A stretch of DNA of 64,000 bases from Parafrigoribacterium_A sp035571875 (GTDB taxonomy: Bacteria; Actinomycetota; Actinomycetes; Actinomycetales; Microbacteriaceae): the NCBI GenBank assembly GCA_035571875.1, contig DATNBR010000018.1, positions 1 through 64,000 of the forward strand. The letters run 5' to 3'. The translations under genes and the position numbers were made by a program. The notes beneath the pieces were generated by a model. The model was not told the origin of the DNA and did not search any database. It worked only from the letters and a program-made list of their open reading frames with translations. The stretch's first letter is position 1, and every line of letters begins with the position of its first letter. This document shows positions 56,043-64,000 of the stretch, piece after piece.

Positions 56043-56585
56043 ATGAGTTCCGTTGGCACCCCAGATCCCAATTCCGGCTGGCTCTCCGATGAGGAGCTCG
56101 CCTCGATCCGCGGCAGGCTACCGCTGCTCTACGTCGAGGGCGTGCCGGTGCGGGTCGACGGTCTCGGCAGGGTGATCGAGGTCGGGATGCTGCTGCGGGC
56201 ATCCGAGACCGGTTCCATCACGCGCACCCTGGTCTCCGGTCGCGTCATGTACGGGGAGACCCTGCGCGACGCGCTGTTCCGTCACCTCGAGAAGGATCTC
56301 GGTCCCATGGCGTTTCCGCTGCTGCCGGCCAACCCGGTGCCGTTCGCGGTCGCGGAGTACTTTCCGTTCCCGGGCGAGAGCCAGTACACGGATGTGCGTC
56401 AGCACGCGGTCTCGCTCGCTTACGTCGTTCCCGTCACGGGCACGTGTGACCCGAGGCAGGATGCCCTCGAGCTCACCTGGATGACGCCGCGGGAGGCGTC
56501 ATCCGACACCATCGCCGCCGACATGGAGGGCGGCCGCGGTTCGCTGGTGCGCGCGGCGCTGGCCTCCGTCGGCATGCTCTATTAG
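56043..56585 (+). CDS. NUDIX-like protein, DUF4916 family
   Basis: 180 residues. Recognised by L-P-L-L-Y-V-E-G-V-P-V-R-V-D, G-S-I-T-R-T-L-V-S-G-R-V and L-R-D-A-L-F-R-H-L-E-K-D-L-G-P. The canonical Nudix box G-x5-E-x7-R-E-U-x-E-E is only partly kept (E-T-L-R-D-A-L-x-R-H-L-E-K-D), so nucleotide hydrolysis is uncertain. Divergent from the esterase gene. Function unknown. Confidence 0.82.
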   Translation: MSSVGTPDPNSGWLSDEELASIRGRLPLLYVEGVPVRVDGLGRVIEVGMLLRASETGSITRTLVSGRVMYGETLRDALFRHLEKDLGPMAFPLLPANPVPFAVAEYFPFPGESQYTDVRQHAVSLAYVVPVTGTCDPRQDALELTWMTPREASSDTIAADMEGGRGSLVRAALASVGMLY

Positions 56586-56620
56586 CACTCGCGCTCGCCG
56601 GTTCGCTCGCCGGCCCGTTG

Positions 56621-56699
56621 CATAACTCCTGCAGAACGCGCGATCGGACGGTTTTTCGGCACGCCGCGCCCCGCACTGACGCGAATCGCAGGAGTTATG
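56621..56699. repeat. Intergenic stem-loop, CATAACTC family
   Basis: 20-base arms, 16 matches: CATAACTCCTGCAGAACGCG (56621-56640) against 56680-56699. It lies in the 192-base gap between the NUDIX-like and convergent helicase genes (56586-56777). A second GC-rich hairpin (GAGGGCCC type) at about 56736-56768 may terminate the helicase gene. Confidence 0.7.
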
Positions 56700-56777
56700 A
56701 CAACGGATGGCCCTGGCGCGCGGGCGGGGACGCACAGAGGGCCCCCGCACGAATGCGAGGGCCCTCTGGAGAGGCTG

Positions 56778-58349
56778 TCAGCGACCGCGTCGGTTGCCGC
56801 CGCCCTGGGACATGCCCACGAGGCCGCCGCCGGAGCCGGCGCGACCCGCGCCACCCGAGCGTGCGCCGCCGGTGCGCGGAGCACCGGAGCGGGATGCGCC
56901 GGAGCGCTGGCCGCCTGAGCGCGGCGCGCCCGAGGGGGCGCCTTCACCGCTCGCGGTGCTGTAGAAGTTGCGCGATCCGCCGGTGCGCTCGGAGCGCGGA
57001 GCTCCGGATGCGGCACCGTCGCGAGCGGCGCGCTTGCGCTGGGCATTCGCGCCCTGCGAGCCGCCCTGTGAGCCGCCCTGCGAGCGTCCGCCGCCCGTGC
57101 GTCCGCCCTGCGACTGGCGCGAACGGCCACCGCCCTGCGGCTGCACTGCGGCACGGGGAGCCGGCTTCACGTATGCGGCGACCTCGCCCACGAGTGCGTT
57201 GACGGCATCCGAGGCTGCCGTCACGTGCTGCGGAACGACGTTGATCTCGGCCTTGCGCAGGAGGGCGGCGGTGTCTTTGCGCTGCGTCGGCAGCACGAGG
57301 GTCACGACGTCGCCCGCGCTCCCAGCACGAGCGGTGCGGCCGGAGCGGTGCAGGTACGCCTTGTGCTCGGCCGGCGGATCGACGTGGATCACGAGCTCGA
57401 TGTCGTCGACGTGAACACCGCGGGCCGCGACATCCGTGGCGACGAGCACGCGAGACGTGCCATCGGAGAACGCGGCGAGGTTGCGGTCGCGTTGCACCTG
57501 CGAGAGGTTGCCGTGCAGGTCGACGGCGGGGATGCCGGCATCCGTCAACTGGCGCGCCAGCTTCTTGGCGTGGTGCTTGGTGCGCATGAACAGGATGCGG
57601 CGGCCGGTGCCCGAGGCGAGCTTCTTGATGAGCTCGTTCTTCGCGTCGACCGAGTCGACCTCGAAGACGTGGTGGGTCATGGCGTCGACGTGCGAATTCG
57701 CGTCGTCGACGGAGTGCAGCACCTCGTTGTGGAGGTACTTGCGAACGAGCTTGTCCACACCGTTGTCGAGGGTCGCGCTGAAGAGCATGCGCTGTCCGCT
57801 GCCGGGCGTCTTGTCCATGATGCGCGTGACGACAGGCAGGAAGCCGAGGTCGGCCATGTGGTCTGCCTCGTCGAGCACGGTGATCTCCACGGCATCCAGC
57901 GTGACGAAGCCCTGCTTCATGAGGTCTTCGAGGCGGCCGGGGCAGGCCACGACGATGTCGACGCCCGCCTTGAGCGCCACGACCTGGCGCTGCTGCGAGA
58001 CGCCGCCGAAGATCGTGGTGATCTTCAGGCCATAGGCGGCCGCAAGTGGTTCCATGGCGGTGGTGATCTGCGTGGCGAGTTCGCGCGTCGGCGCGAGGAT
58101 CAACCCGAGTGGGCGACCGGGGCGACGCTGGCCGCCAGCGAGCGAGCCGCCGAGCCGCGCGATCATGGGGATCGCGAAGGCGAGGGTCTTGCCGCTGCCG
58201 GTCTTGCCGCGACCTAGCACGTCGCGCCCGCCGAGAGTGTCGGGCAGGGTGTCGGCCTGGATGGGGAATGGGGAGTCGATTCCCTGCGCCGCGAGCTTCG
58301 CAACGAGGGGAGCGGGCACGCCGAGCGTGCCGAAGGTGGTTTCAGACAT
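56778..58349 (-). CDS. DEAD-box RNA helicase with Gly/Arg/Ser-rich tail
   Basis: 523 residues. Motif I is G-K-T-G-S-G-K-T (48-55), motif II D-E-A-D-H-M, motif III S-A-T and motif VI H-R-S-G-R-T-A-R-A-G. From about residue 390 the tail is low complexity, with repeated Q-G-G, S-G-A-P-R and R-S-G units, likely an RNA-binding disordered region. The ATG at 58349 (MSETTFG) was chosen; in-frame starts upstream would add 8 to 28 residues. The 240 bases upstream contain no other gene, so a long leader like those of cold-induced helicases is possible. Confidence 0.92.
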   Translation of the reverse strand: MSETTFGTLGVPAPLVAKLAAQGIDSPFPIQADTLPDTLGGRDVLGRGKTGSGKTLAFAIPMIARLGGSLAGGQRRPGRPLGLILAPTRELATQITTAMEPLAAAYGLKITTIFGGVSQQRQVVALKAGVDIVVACPGRLEDLMKQGFVTLDAVEITVLDEADHMADLGFLPVVTRIMDKTPGSGQRMLFSATLDNGVDKLVRKYLHNEVLHSVDDANSHVDAMTHHVFEVDSVDAKNELIKKLASGTGRRILFMRTKHHAKKLARQLTDAGIPAVDLHGNLSQVQRDRNLAAFSDGTSRVLVATDVAARGVHVDDIELVIHVDPPAEHKAYLHRSGRTARAGSAGDVVTLVLPTQRKDTAALLRKAEINVVPQHVTAASDAVNALVGEVAAYVKPAPRAAVQPQGGGRSRQSQGGRTGGGRSQGGSQGGSQGANAQRKRAARDGAASGAPRSERTGGSRNFYSTASGEGAPSGAPRSGGQRSGASRSGAPRTGGARSGGAGRAGSGGGLVGMSQGGGNRRGR

Positions 58350-58492
58350 AGGGGTTGTGTGGTGCCTTTCGGGCATCGGATGTTCGGAGCGCGAGGTCGC
58401 GCATCGAACCGTGGCGAGAGTGACGGTGGTCACAATCGATCGCCGGAGAAAGTGTCTACGAACCGATCTGATTTCGGTGAGGAGAGATAGCC

Positions 58493-58524
58493 CTTCGATA
58501 CGGCGCTGGGGCGCCTACTCAGGA
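58493..58524. repeat. Single copy of the TTTCGATAC / CTACTCA repeat
   Basis: CCTTCGATACGGCGCTGGGG followed by CGCCTACTCAGG: one unit like those in lhr, in the leader of the DEAD-box helicase gene. The rest of 58350-58589 shows no recognised feature. Confidence 0.65.
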
Positions 58525-58589
58525 CAAGCGTTCAACGACGCAGGGAGTTCAGGTGAACTCACAAGTGATCGCAGTCTAGCAGTACGGCT

Positions 58590-59204
58590 TCAGTACTCGC
58601 CGGCGTAGAGCTCGCCGACCGGGATCTCGACCGCGACGGTGTTGCCGACCGGCGCAAGTGGGCAGGCCCAGGCCGGGTCGTACGCGCACGAGGGGTTGTA
58701 GCTGAAGTTGAAGTCGAGCACGAGGGATTCCGGATGCCGCCCCGGCCCGAGGTCGGCGCCCTTCACGGTGTCGAGAAGGTAGCGTCCGCCGCCGTAGGTG
58801 CCGCCGCGTTGCCCGGCCAGCGCATCCTTCACCGGCACGAAGATGCCGCCCGCGTACGACGTGAGTCGCCACACATCGAGCGTGCCGACCCCGGGCACCG
58901 ACACCAGCCCGATCCGCTCGAACGGCACGACTCCGTCGGTTCCTGTCTCCACGTCGAGTCGCGCGGACTGCGCGTCGAGCAGCGGAAGCTCGAACCGCCA
59001 GGCCGGGTCGTATGGTTCGACGGGGAGCGCAGTGAAGCCGGGGCGGTCATCCGGCAGCAGTGGTGTCGACGGATGCTCGGCGAAGAGCCGGTCGCGCCCG
59101 GCGCGCCACAGCTCGTGCCCCGTCGCGGGGTCCGCCGCCTCGCGCACCGCGGCATAGAGGGCGAACACGTTCCGTCGCCAGTCGGCGACCTCGAGCGCTG
59201 TCAT
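58590..59204 (-). CDS. DUF1684 family protein
   Basis: 204 residues. The family signature D-F-N-F-S-Y-N-P-S-C-A-Y and P-A-W-A-C-P-L-A-P near the C terminus is complete, with G-G-R-Y-L-L-D-T-V-K-G before it. The two cysteines, N and Y form the most conserved cluster. Function unknown; no signal peptide. It precedes the helicase gene on the same strand. Confidence 0.88.
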   Translation of the reverse strand: MTALEVADWRRNVFALYAAVREAADPATGHELWRAGRDRLFAEHPSTPLLPDDRPGFTALPVEPYDPAWRFELPLLDAQSARLDVETGTDGVVPFERIGLVSVPGVGTLDVWRLTSYAGGIFVPVKDALAGQRGGTYGGGRYLLDTVKGADLGPGRHPESLVLDFNFSYNPSCAYDPAWACPLAPVGNTVAVEIPVGELYAGEY

Positions 59205-59249
59205 GCTGCAACGCTATGCCGCTCCGCGCTCCGCCGCATCCGCCGCATC

Positions 59250-59323
59250 CGCCGAGCGTGCCTTTCCGCGCCGAGCGTGCCCACTCGAACAGGCACCGTT
59301 GGCGCCAACGAGCACGCTCGGCG
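59250..59323. repeat. Intergenic inverted repeat CGCCGAGCGTGC
   Basis: Two direct copies of CGCCGAGCGTGC (59250-59261 and 59269-59280) face one inverted copy (59312-59323), with a perfect palindrome GTTGGCGCCAAC at 59298-59309 in between. Only the promoter of the DUF427 gene can share this 200-base gap. Confidence 0.65.
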
Positions 59324-59405
59324 ATGAGGCACTCAGGGGACGGAATACTGTGCGGGAATTGCGGAGCGCGACGTATCGTTGCCACAGGGGAGCGAAGGAG
59401 AAATC

Positions 59406-59708
59406 ATGAAGGCAGTATTGGGCGACACGGTTGTCGCAGAAGCCCCCAAGGAAGATCTCATCTCCATCGAGGGAAACTGGTATTTTCCGCCGTCGAGCGT
59501 GAAGAGCGAGCTGCTCGTCGAGAGCCCGACGCCGTACACCTGTCCGTGGAAGGGCGAGTGCCAGTACTTCAGCGTGAAGGATGGGGACGCCCTGCTGCAG
59601 GACCGCGCCTGGAGCTACCCCCACCCGTACCCGACCTCGTTCGAGCGTGTCGGCAAGGACTTCAGCAACTACGTGGCCTTCTGGAAAGAAGTGAAGGTCA
59701 TCGAGTAA
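59406..59708 (+). CDS. DUF427 family protein
   Basis: 100 residues with an AAGGAG site five bases before the ATG. The pattern I-E-G-N-W-Y-F-P, T-P-Y-T-C-P-W-K-G and A-W-S-Y-P-H-P is that of DUF427, a small beta-barrel family often with a conserved C-P-x-K-G. Function unknown. Followed 29 bases later by the ComB-like gene. Confidence 0.9.
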   Translation: MKAVLGDTVVAEAPKEDLISIEGNWYFPPSSVKSELLVESPTPYTCPWKGECQYFSVKDGDALLQDRAWSYPHPYPTSFERVGKDFSNYVAFWKEVKVIE

Positions 59709-59737
59709 CACCGGCCGGGCGCCAATAGCATGGCACG

Positions 59738-60274
59738 GTGAGTTCACCGCACGACCAGTCCCACTATCAGGTCCGCTTCGACTGGGGCCTCTCCGGCATC
59801 AACACAATAGCCGCGGATGCCGACGCCATTGTGCTCGTCGACGTGCTGGCGACGAGTCCACGGCTGTCGATCCCGCATGGCCCTGCCGCGGTCATCGAGG
59901 GCGGCTTCCGCAATCGCACGGCCGTCGCCCGGTGGGTGCTCGACCGGCAGACCGAGAAGGGTGACCGCGTCTTCGTCGCCGTGATCGCCGCTGGCGATGT
60001 GAGGGACGACGGCAGCATCCGCTTCGCCGTCGAAGATCTGCTCGCCGCCGGCGCAATCATCGACGCGCTTGCCACGGCGGGCATCGACTTCGTCTCGCCG
60101 GAGGGCGCCGCGGCCTGCGCTGCCTTCACCGGATTGCAGCGCGCCATTTCGCACCTGGCCACGGCATCCGCAAGCGGGCACGAGCTGATCGCGGCCGGCC
60201 GTGGCGAGGAGATCGCTCCGGCCATGCAACTCGATGTCGACTCCGAAGTTTTGTCTGTGCCCAGAACCCCGTAG
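59738..60274 (+). CDS. 2-phosphosulfolactate phosphatase (ComB) family protein
   Basis: 178 residues, GTG start. ComB removes phosphate from 2-phosphosulfolactate in coenzyme M synthesis. Family segments V-L-V-D-V-L-A-T-S, V-A-V-I-A-A-G-D-V-R-D-D-G-S-I-R-F-A-V-E-D and L-L-A-A-G-A-I-I are present. At 178 residues it is shorter than archaeal ComB (about 220-240), and the window has no other coenzyme M gene, so the natural substrate is doubtful. Confidence 0.78.
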   Translation: MSSPHDQSHYQVRFDWGLSGINTIAADADAIVLVDVLATSPRLSIPHGPAAVIEGGFRNRTAVARWVLDRQTEKGDRVFVAVIAAGDVRDDGSIRFAVEDLLAAGAIIDALATAGIDFVSPEGAAACAAFTGLQRAISHLATASASGHELIAAGRGEEIAPAMQLDVDSEVLSVPRTP

Positions 60275-60283
60275 CGTTGAACG

Positions 60284-61216
60284 ATGCAGACTTCCGCAGA
60301 GGCGCTCGTCCACATCGACCACTTCGCCATGACCTTCGGCAAGACGCGGGTCATCAACGATCTCTCCTTCGACATCAACCGGGGCGAGACCTTCGGCTTC
60401 CTCGGCAGCAACGGCTCCGGCAAGACCACGACGATTCGAGCGCTGCTGGGCATCTATGAGCCGACCGCGGGCATCCTGCACATCGATGGCAAACCGTTCA
60501 AGCCCGAGGACGGCAACAGCCTCGGCTACCTGCCGGAGGAGCGCGGGCTCTACAAGAAGGAGTCCGTCATCGAGGTGATGGTCTACTTCGGGCGCCTCAA
60601 GGGGCTCACCCATCAGGCGGCCAAGGACTGGTCGATGGCGTACCTCGAGCGGGTCGCGCTCGCCGACAAGGCCACTGTTCGCCTCGACAAGCTCTCGGGC
60701 GGCCAGCAGCAGAAGGTGCAGCTCGGCGTGACGATCATGAACAAACCGGAGCTGCTCATCCTCGACGAGCCGACCAAGGGCTTCGACCCGGTGAACCGGC
60801 GGCTGCTCATGGACATCATCGAAGACCAGAAGAAGGCGGGCGCGACCGTCATGATGGTCACCCACCAGATGGAGGAGGTCGAGCGGCTCTGCGACCGCGT
60901 CATCCTCTTGAAAGACGGCCGCGCCGAGGCCTATGGCACGATCGGCGAGGTGCAGGACCAGTACGGGGGAGAGATCATCCGCCTGCGCCATTCCGGCGGC
61001 GCCATCCCGCCGTCGAAGCACTACGACATCACGCTGCAGCAGGCGAACTACGCAGAACTTGCCATGACGGATGACGCAGACGAGTCGGTCATCCTGCGCG
61101 AGTTGGTCGAGGGCGGTGTTCAGGTGCGCGGCTTCAGCACGAGCAAGCTCTCGCTCGACGACATCTTCGTGCGCGTCTACGGCGAAGAGAACGCCAACCG
61201 CAACGAGGGAGAGTAA
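60284..61216 (+). CDS. ABC transporter ATP-binding protein (NatA-like)
   Basis: 310 residues. Walker A G-S-N-G-S-G-K-T is near 47-54, signature L-S-G-G-Q-Q-Q-K, Walker B L-L-I-L-D-E-P-T-K-G. A C-terminal DUF4162-like extension (about 220-310) is typical of NatA/EcsA-type exporters. It pairs with the permease two bases downstream. Confidence 0.94.
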   Translation: MQTSAEALVHIDHFAMTFGKTRVINDLSFDINRGETFGFLGSNGSGKTTTIRALLGIYEPTAGILHIDGKPFKPEDGNSLGYLPEERGLYKKESVIEVMVYFGRLKGLTHQAAKDWSMAYLERVALADKATVRLDKLSGGQQQKVQLGVTIMNKPELLILDEPTKGFDPVNRRLLMDIIEDQKKAGATVMMVTHQMEEVERLCDRVILLKDGRAEAYGTIGEVQDQYGGEIIRLRHSGGAIPPSKHYDITLQQANYAELAMTDDADESVILRELVEGGVQVRGFSTSKLSLDDIFVRVYGEENANRNEGE

Positions 61217-61218
61217 TC

Positions 61219-62439
61219 ATGGCCCAGCACAACCTGCGCGTCGTCATGGGATTCGAGGTTCGGCGCACCCTCACCACGAAGCGATTCTGGATCTCGACGC
61301 TCGTCGTGCCGGTCGTCATCGGCATCGTGTTCGCGCTCGTCTTCCTCAGCAACTCCTCGACGAGCAACAGCGTCGACTCGCAGAAGAACGCCAAGCTCGC
61401 GTTCTCCTACAGCGACGCCTCCGGCCAGATCAACGACGCGATCGCGAGCAAGCTCGGCGGCACCAAGGTGACGGATGGCGACCAGGCGATAGCGGAGGTC
61501 AAGTCAGGCAAGCTCGACGCCTACTTCGCTTACCCGCAGCACCCGGCCAAGCAGGCGGTGAAGGCGTACGGCACCGACGAGGGGGTCTTCGCCAACGGCA
61601 AGTACTCCTCGCTCGCGACAACGGTGCTGCAGCTCAGCGCACAGCAGGCGATCGGTTCGCCAGAGCTCGCGGCTCTCGCACAGGGCCAGGTGGAGGTCAC
61701 CTCGGTGACCTACAAGGACGGCAAGGTCGCCGGTGGCATCAGCGCGCTGGTTCCCCCGCTGTTCTTTCTCGTGATCTTCTACGTCGTCATCCTGCTGCTC
61801 GGCAACCAGATGCTCTCGAGCACCCTGGAGGAGAAGGAGAATCGCGTCACCGAGATGATTCTCACCACGGTGAATCCGACCACGCTCATCGTGGGCAAGA
61901 TCGCCGCGCTGTTCGTCATCGGGCTCGTGCAGGTGCTCGTCTTCGCCCTGCCGGTCATCATCGGCTACCTGTTCTTCAGGGAGTCGCTCGCACTTCCCGG
62001 CTTCGACATCTCGAGCCTCGTCTTCGATCCGCAGAAGATGATCGTGGGGGCACTGCTGCTCATCGGTGGCTTCGTGCTCTTCACGGGAACGCTCGTCGCC
62101 ATCGGCGCGGCCATGCCGAGCGTGAAGGATGCCGGCGCCTTCTTCGGCATGATGATGGCGTTGATCTTCATCCCGTTCTACATCGTCACGCTCATCGTGA
62201 GCGACCCGAGCGCGTTCATCGTGCAACTGTTCACCTACTTCCCGTTCTCGGCCCCGGTCACGGCGATGCTGCGCAACGGCTTCGGATCGCTGGAACTGTG
62301 GCAGTCGGCGATCATCATCGTCGAGCTGTTCGGCCTCGGCTACCTCGTCCTGCGGCTGGCCGTGCGACTGTTCCGATTCGGCTCGATCGAGTACACCCGA
62401 AAGGTCTCGCTGAAGACGGCCCTGGCCCGCCAGAAGTAG
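61219..62439 (+). CDS. ABC-2 type permease (NatB-like)
   Basis: 406 residues. A first membrane helix at about 22-45, an extracytoplasmic domain of about 130 residues (containing the dipping A-I-A-S-K-L-G-G segment), then five or six helices (about 180-390) with the cytoplasmic E-E-K-E-N-R-V-T-E-M-I-L-T motif diagnostic of NatB/YhaP permeases. GAGGGAGAG precedes the ATG. The exported substrate is unknown; NatAB exports sodium in Bacillus. Confidence 0.93.
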   Translation: MAQHNLRVVMGFEVRRTLTTKRFWISTLVVPVVIGIVFALVFLSNSSTSNSVDSQKNAKLAFSYSDASGQINDAIASKLGGTKVTDGDQAIAEVKSGKLDAYFAYPQHPAKQAVKAYGTDEGVFANGKYSSLATTVLQLSAQQAIGSPELAALAQGQVEVTSVTYKDGKVAGGISALVPPLFFLVIFYVVILLLGNQMLSSTLEEKENRVTEMILTTVNPTTLIVGKIAALFVIGLVQVLVFALPVIIGYLFFRESLALPGFDISSLVFDPQKMIVGALLLIGGFVLFTGTLVAIGAAMPSVKDAGAFFGMMMALIFIPFYIVTLIVSDPSAFIVQLFTYFPFSAPVTAMLRNGFGSLELWQSAIIIVELFGLGYLVLRLAVRLFRFGSIEYTRKVSLKTALARQK

Positions 62440-62449
62440 CCCTTGATCT

Positions 62450-62488
62450 CAGCGGGTTGAGTAGGCGCGCAGCGCCGTATCGAAACCC
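62450..62488. repeat. Single copy of the GGGTTGAGTAG / TATCGAAACC repeat
   Basis: AGCGGGTTGAGTAGGCGCG then CAGCGCCGTATCGAAACCCC: the plain intergenic form of the units found inside lhr, here between the convergent permease and CGNR genes where it may also serve as a hairpin. Confidence 0.8.
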
Positions 62489-62491
62489 CGC

Positions 62492-63088
62492 TCAGCTGCG
62501 CGCCCGGTGCGCCCGCACCTTGGCGCGATTGCCGCAGCGCTGCATCGAACACCAACGGCGGTTGTTGCTGCGTGAGTCGTCGTAGAAGACCAGGGCACAG
62601 TCATCCGCTGAGCACTCACGGATGCGCCCTGCCGACTCTGCGCCGAAGAGTCCTATCGCCTCGCGCGCCATCGCCGAGAGCGCCTGGCTCGCGCGGGCCC
62701 GCGTGCGCCCCGCCTGACGACTGCCGCCGGGCAGCGACGGCGGGATGTCCGGGGTCGCCGCGAACAGGTTGATCACGTCGACGTCGTCGCGGCCCGGCTC
62801 CTCGCGCCGACTGGTCGCGGTGGCGAGTCGAGCGACAGCCGAGCGCAGGGCCTTCGCATCGACGAGGTCCCGGTCGGTGACGGTGCCGTCGATGCTGGTG
62901 AAGCGCTCGCTGAGCCACTCCGCGAGGTCGCTCGGCGTGTGCAGGCGTTCCCAGGCGGGGTTCTCGCCCATGGCGCCCGTGTAGGCGAAGTCGAGGGCGA
63001 GCGAGCCGGAATCGAACCACCAGCGGTGCCCCGATGCCGATGTGAACCACTGGCCGGTGGGACCGAGTTCGGCAGAGGTCTGGCGCAT
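62492..63088 (-). CDS. CGNR zinc-finger / ABATE-domain regulator
   Basis: 198 residues. The N-terminal ABATE domain shows L-A-L-D-F-A-Y-T and the segment L-R-S-A-V-A-R-L. The C-terminal zinc finger is C-S-A-D-D-C ... R-R-W-C-S-M-Q-R-C-G-N-R, giving the name motif CGNR, followed by K-V-R-A-H-R-A-R. Such proteins are presumed stress-related transcription factors. The ATG at 63088 is used; no longer start has support. Divergent from argG. Confidence 0.92.
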   Translation of the reverse strand: MRQTSAELGPTGQWFTSASGHRWWFDSGSLALDFAYTGAMGENPAWERLHTPSDLAEWLSERFTSIDGTVTDRDLVDAKALRSAVARLATATSRREEPGRDDVDVINLFAATPDIPPSLPGGSRQAGRTRARASQALSAMAREAIGLFGAESAGRIRECSADDCALVFYDDSRSNNRRWCSMQRCGNRAKVRAHRARS

Positions 63089-63109
63089 GTAACCAAGGTA
63101 GTCGGTTAC
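63089..63109. promoter_or_regulatory. Inverted repeat at the start of the CGNR gene
   Basis: GTAACC (63089-63094), nine-base spacer, GGTTAC (63104-63109), directly abutting the ATG. It could be an autoregulatory operator or overlap a promoter of a leaderless mRNA. Confidence 0.4.
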
Positions 63110-63181
63110 CGCCTGCTGTGGCGGCAGCTCCGCCGTCCGGGGCGATTCGAGGCGGGTTCGGCTTGTCCTAGGGTTATAGGC

Positions 63182-64000
63182 ATGTCCAAGGTCTTGAGCA
63201 AGCTTCCCGTCGGCGAGCGAGTCGGTATCGCGTTCTCCGGGGGTCTCGACACCTCCTGCGCGGTCGCCTGGATGCGCGAAAAGGGTGCTATCCCGTGCAG
63301 CTACACCGCAGACATCGGCCAGTATGACGAGCCCGACATCGAGGCGGTCCCCGACCGCGCCAAGACGTACGGCGCCGAGATCGCCCGCATCGTGGATGCC
63401 CGCAGCGCGCTCGTCGAGGAGGGCCTCGTCGCCCTCCAGTGCGGCGCGTTCCACATCCGCTCCGGCGGCAAGACCTACTTCAACACCACACCGCTCGGTC
63501 GCGCGGTCACCGGCACGCTGCTCGTGCGCGCGATGAAAGAAGACGATGTCGACATCTGGGGCGACGGCTCCACCTATAAGGGCAACGACATCGAGCGCTT
63601 CTACCGCTACGGCCTCATGGCCAACCCGCGACTGCGCATCTACAAGCCGTGGCTCGACTCCGATTTCGTGGGCGAACTCGGTGGCCGCACCGAGATGAGC
63701 GAGTGGCTCGTCGCGCGCGGCTTCCCCTATCGCGACTCCGCCGAGAAGGCGTACAGCACCGACGCGAACATCTGGGGCGCCACCCACGAGGCCAAGCGGC
63801 TCGAAGAACTCAGGACCGGGCTCGACATCGTCGACCCGATCATGGGTGTCGCCGCCTGGCGCGACGACGTCGAGATCGCCCCCGAGGTCGTCTCCGTGCG
63901 CTTCGAGGCCGGTCGCCCGGTCGCCATCAACGGCGTCGAATTCACGGATGCGGTTGCCCTCGTCCTCGAGGCCAACGCCGTCGGCGGTCGCCACGGCCTC
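63182..64000 (+). CDS. argG: Argininosuccinate synthase, N-terminal part (cut by window end)
   Basis: 273 codons are inside the window. The enzyme joins citrulline and aspartate with ATP in arginine synthesis. The PP-loop S-G-G-L-D-T-S is at 19-25, and G-D-G-S-T-Y-K-G-N-D-I-E-R-F and L-I-Y-K-P-W-type segments (R-I-Y-K-P-W) match the longer E. coli-type ArgG subfamily. A TTATAG box ends just before the ATG, and no Shine-Dalgarno site is visible, so translation may be leaderless or nearly so. No other arg gene is adjacent. Confidence 0.96.
   Translation, partial: MSKVLSKLPVGERVGIAFSGGLDTSCAVAWMREKGAIPCSYTADIGQYDEPDIEAVPDRAKTYGAEIARIVDARSALVEEGLVALQCGAFHIRSGGKTYFNTTPLGRAVTGTLLVRAMKEDDVDIWGDGSTYKGNDIERFYRYGLMANPRLRIYKPWLDSDFVGELGGRTEMSEWLVARGFPYRDSAEKAYSTDANIWGATHEAKRLEELRTGLDIVDPIMGVAAWRDDVEIAPEVVSVRFEAGRPVAINGVEFTDAVALVLEANAVGGRHGL

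Overview
This 64 kb window is high-GC chromosomal DNA from an actinobacterium, most likely of the family Microbacteriaceae (inference). The evidence is the gene order tilS-hpt-ftsH-folE-folP-folB-folK-DUF3180-PH-PH-DUF2520-panC-lysS, the many GTG starts with 4-nt stop/start overlaps, an actinobacterial ClpC, Nei2-like and ArgA-like proteins, and a dispersed GTTTCGATAC / GGGTTGAGTAG repeat. No phage, IS transposase or CRISPR array was seen.

Layout. 1-13.4 kb: end of an M23 peptidase, ppa, and a long housekeeping run (tRNA modification, purine salvage, FtsH, folate, membrane PH-domain proteins, pantothenate, LysRS, two tiny membrane proteins). 13.4-23.1 kb: pirin, HutD-like protein, a frameshifted HTH gene, clpC, an acetyltransferase, a DksA-type zinc protein, radA, an SGNH hydrolase, tRNA-Ser(CGA) and a MarR regulator. 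23.1-34.6 kb: a ten-gene, almost entirely overlapping minus-strand operon. It encodes a peptide-type ABC importer (binding protein, permease, permease-ATPase fusion, ATPase), an alpha/beta hydrolase, a CapA-like protein, a CaiB-type CoA-transferase, two HgdA/HgdB-like (2-hydroxyacyl-CoA dehydratase family) proteins without a single cysteine, and a MarR regulator. A second hydrolase is divergent from it across a perfect palindrome. 36-41.5 kb: TetR/MFS pair, a ferric-reductase-like / FMN-binding / ApbE electron-transfer operon, and an A+T-richer gap with possible tiny ORFs and a strong terminator. 41.5-48.8 kb: SRPBCC, CsbD and DedA proteins, a putative iron-regulated oxygenase-like protein, and a beta-glucan synthase / HlyD-like / GH81 glucanase operon. 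48.8-64 kb: Nei2, a very large Lhr helicase carrying translated repeats, a Fet4-like protein, esterase, NUDIX, DEAD-box helicase, DUF1684, DUF427, ComB-like protein, a NatAB-like ABC exporter, a CGNR regulator and the start of argG.

The strongest candidates for something undescribed are: (1) the cysteine-free HgdAB-like pair with its own CoA-transferase, importer and hydrolases; (2) the GT2 / HlyD-like / GH81 operon, which looks like a beta-1,3 or mixed-linkage glucan system; and (3) repeat elements that have entered tilS and lhr in frame, next to a family of intergenic stem-loops sharing a CATAACTCCTGCA-like arm. All functions are read from sequence motifs and family knowledge only; no database search was possible.
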